64,000 nt of DNA from Congeria kusceri (taxonomy: Eukaryota > Mollusca > Bivalvia > Myida > Dreissenidae), in contig CM051029.1 in the NCBI GenBank assembly GCA_027627225.1, forward strand, positions 8,703,715 through 8,767,714, given 5' to 3'. Positions within the stretch are counted from its first letter, which is position 1. Each line of letters starts with the position of its first letter. Made by a program: the position numbers and the translations under genes. Below, piece after piece: positions 62,421 to 64,000 of the stretch. The notes below the pieces were generated by a model. The model was not told the DNA's origin. It saw nothing but the letters and a program-made list of their open reading frames with translations, and did not search any database.

Positions 62421-63881
62421 GGCGCTATAGGCCACCTGGGCATCTTGTTTTAAAATAAAACTGCCCTTTGTTCACCGAAGATACACATGCGTATAAAAGG
62501 ACGAACTGATAAAGTTTATCTGTTTAATATACACTTATTTTTTTTTATAATACACAAAGACGAGTATGTGCATGTATATTAATTGTTTAATAATTCAGTA
62601 ATAAGTATTTTGAGGAAGATTACGTCACTTAATATGATAGCATACATTTCATGTACATTTATCATGATACGTGTGATATGTAACCGTATTTTTGAGATAG
62701 TTTATGAAAAAATAAGTTTTAAAAACTAAAACTAAAATTATAGAGTTAAATATAACGCAAAAGTTGCTTGAAAAACGCATATATAGAATACATATAATAT
62801 ACATGTAAGAATGTTATATAAATATACAGATACTGATAAAGTCTATAGCGGATGAATATGTTGTGGGGTAAAATGCAAGTTAAACACAATGACTTCATTA
62901 ATATGTCGAATATCCAAATGTAATAAATATAACAAATACTATATAGAGTCAGACATAAACAATAATTATATTCTATCAATGTTTTCATGTTACTACCAGT
63001 ACACACATATAAATACATGCTTCGCCATGAAAACTTTTTTTGATAAACTTGCAGAATATATATGTAAAATATATATACAAAAACTAAGTTAGATGAGACA
63101 GAATGTAACAATGCCATAACTGAGTCCTTGATTTCAAATGAATGGATTTTATTTTGTCAGCTACTTTCAGTCACTGTACACTTGTTTCATATGAATACTT
63201 GAACACGTAAGCTTTTTAAGCTTGTGCGTTGTTCAGTAGTCCCAGACTAATCATGAGTTTGCATACACCAGAAATCTCTCGACATACGCCTTCATGAACT
63301 CATGGCAAAACTGGTACTGTGCTTGAACAAACATTCATGAATGTAATGGAAATTGTGTATGATTAATTCATTTTATCTTCCATGGTAACTAAGAGTGTTA
63401 CGCGTATAAGGTAAGGAACGTTATATTTACTTTACATAAGAAACATATGGACTTAGTATATGCCTAAATGTTTTTATATCACTGTTAAATACATACTTAT
63501 CAACAAGTAATAAGGACCACGTTTTAAAAAGGGGTTTGTGCTTTATTTGTGTAATTATTAGGAGAACTATTAATTTATTATTGAGTCATGTACTTAAACT
63601 TTGTCGTAATTCATTTATCGGCTGACACATAATACAACAGTTGTAAACGTGCCTTATACAATTTTGCCAAATAGTAAATAAAACGACGAACAATAATAGT
63701 GTCTTTAAATAGTAAATCATTTAAATCTGTATATTATATTTCATTTTAATCCACATTATTTTCAATAATTTGCAATGGGTCTAGTATTCATGTTTGAAAT
63801 ATGAATAGTCTTGGCATGACTAAAATGGGATTTAATACCTCGTTTTGTGTGACTTGCTCTCTTCTTCGCCTGATCACTCGT
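62421..63881. other. Non-coding interval
   Basis: AT-rich; the open frames here are low complexity and unsupported. Confidence 0.6.
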
Positions 63882-64000
63882 TCATGAGGCACCACAGAAC
63901 AGCCACCAGGCCACTGCGGCTGTAACCGTCGCTGGAATAAGGGGCTCAATGATAAGCATATGCTCTACCTGTCCGGGCATAATTGTGCGGTTTAACAGTA
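63882..64000 (-). CDS. Possible C-terminal exon of a gene entering from the right edge
   Basis: On the minus strand one frame is open from the window edge to TGA at 63882-63884. It ends with a hydrophobic segment (PLIPATVTAAVAWWLFC) followed by GAS and the stop. The piece is clearly richer in G+C than its surroundings. A final transmembrane or GPI-signal exon would look like this. It is only about 40 codons, so chance is possible. Confidence 0.28.
   Translation of the reverse strand, partial: LLNRTIMPGQVEHMLIIEPLIPATVTAAVAWWLFCGAS

Overview
The window is eukaryotic, about 65% A+T by eye, gene-poor, intron-rich and full of simple repeats, fold-back elements and short tandem arrays. Several dispersed repeats resemble families I associate with bivalve molluscs: the 150-170 bp arrays near 31.4 kb and 59.8-62.4 kb, and the fold-back element near 0.8 and 53.3 kb. 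I infer a bivalve, possibly a dreissenid mussel; no species was identified by a search.

The main content is a group of cell-surface receptor-type genes. (1) A 15-exon minus-strand gene (27615 down to 14546) reads without interruption as a 1167-residue type I membrane protein: signal peptide, nine Ig-like domains, one fibronectin type III domain, a transmembrane helix and a tyrosine-rich tail containing a canonical-looking ITAM. All splice phases agree. (2) A head-to-head neighbour on the plus strand (28917 to 30913, four exons, 175 residues) encodes a signal peptide, one divergent Ig-like domain, a stalk, a transmembrane helix and a seven-residue tail. About 1.3 kb separates the two start codons. 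(3) At 3402-3877 (minus) lies an internally deleted duplicate of gene 1: only its promoter-proximal signal-peptide exon and its tail exon survive, now about 0.2 kb apart, with a stop codon and a frameshift. The segments at 1-270 and 13.16-13.30 kb match each other, so the duplication covered the 3' flank too. (4) Two broken minus-strand C-type lectin genes lie at 43.45-45.45 kb and 48.27-49.34 kb, damaged in different ways.

Layout: 0-4 kb duplicate pseudogene and 3' flank; 4-13 kb non-coding DNA with simple repeats; 14.5-27.6 kb the large receptor gene, whose 6.5 kb intron 2 holds a LINE 3' remnant; 28.9-30.9 kb the small receptor gene; 31-41 kb repeats, including an 80 bp near-perfect palindrome and a long (ACT)n array; 42.1 kb an orphan signal-peptide exon; 43-49.4 kb the lectin pseudogenes; 49-64 kb mostly repeats (36 bp minisatellite, ACTC array, a roughly 160 bp unit in about 16 copies), with two weak exon candidates at 53.5 kb and at the right edge.

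How the genes could work together is inference. The large protein looks like an adhesion or recognition receptor that signals through phosphotyrosine; the small tail-less protein could be a partner or decoy under a shared promoter; the lectin relics suggest a neighbourhood of fast-changing recognition genes.
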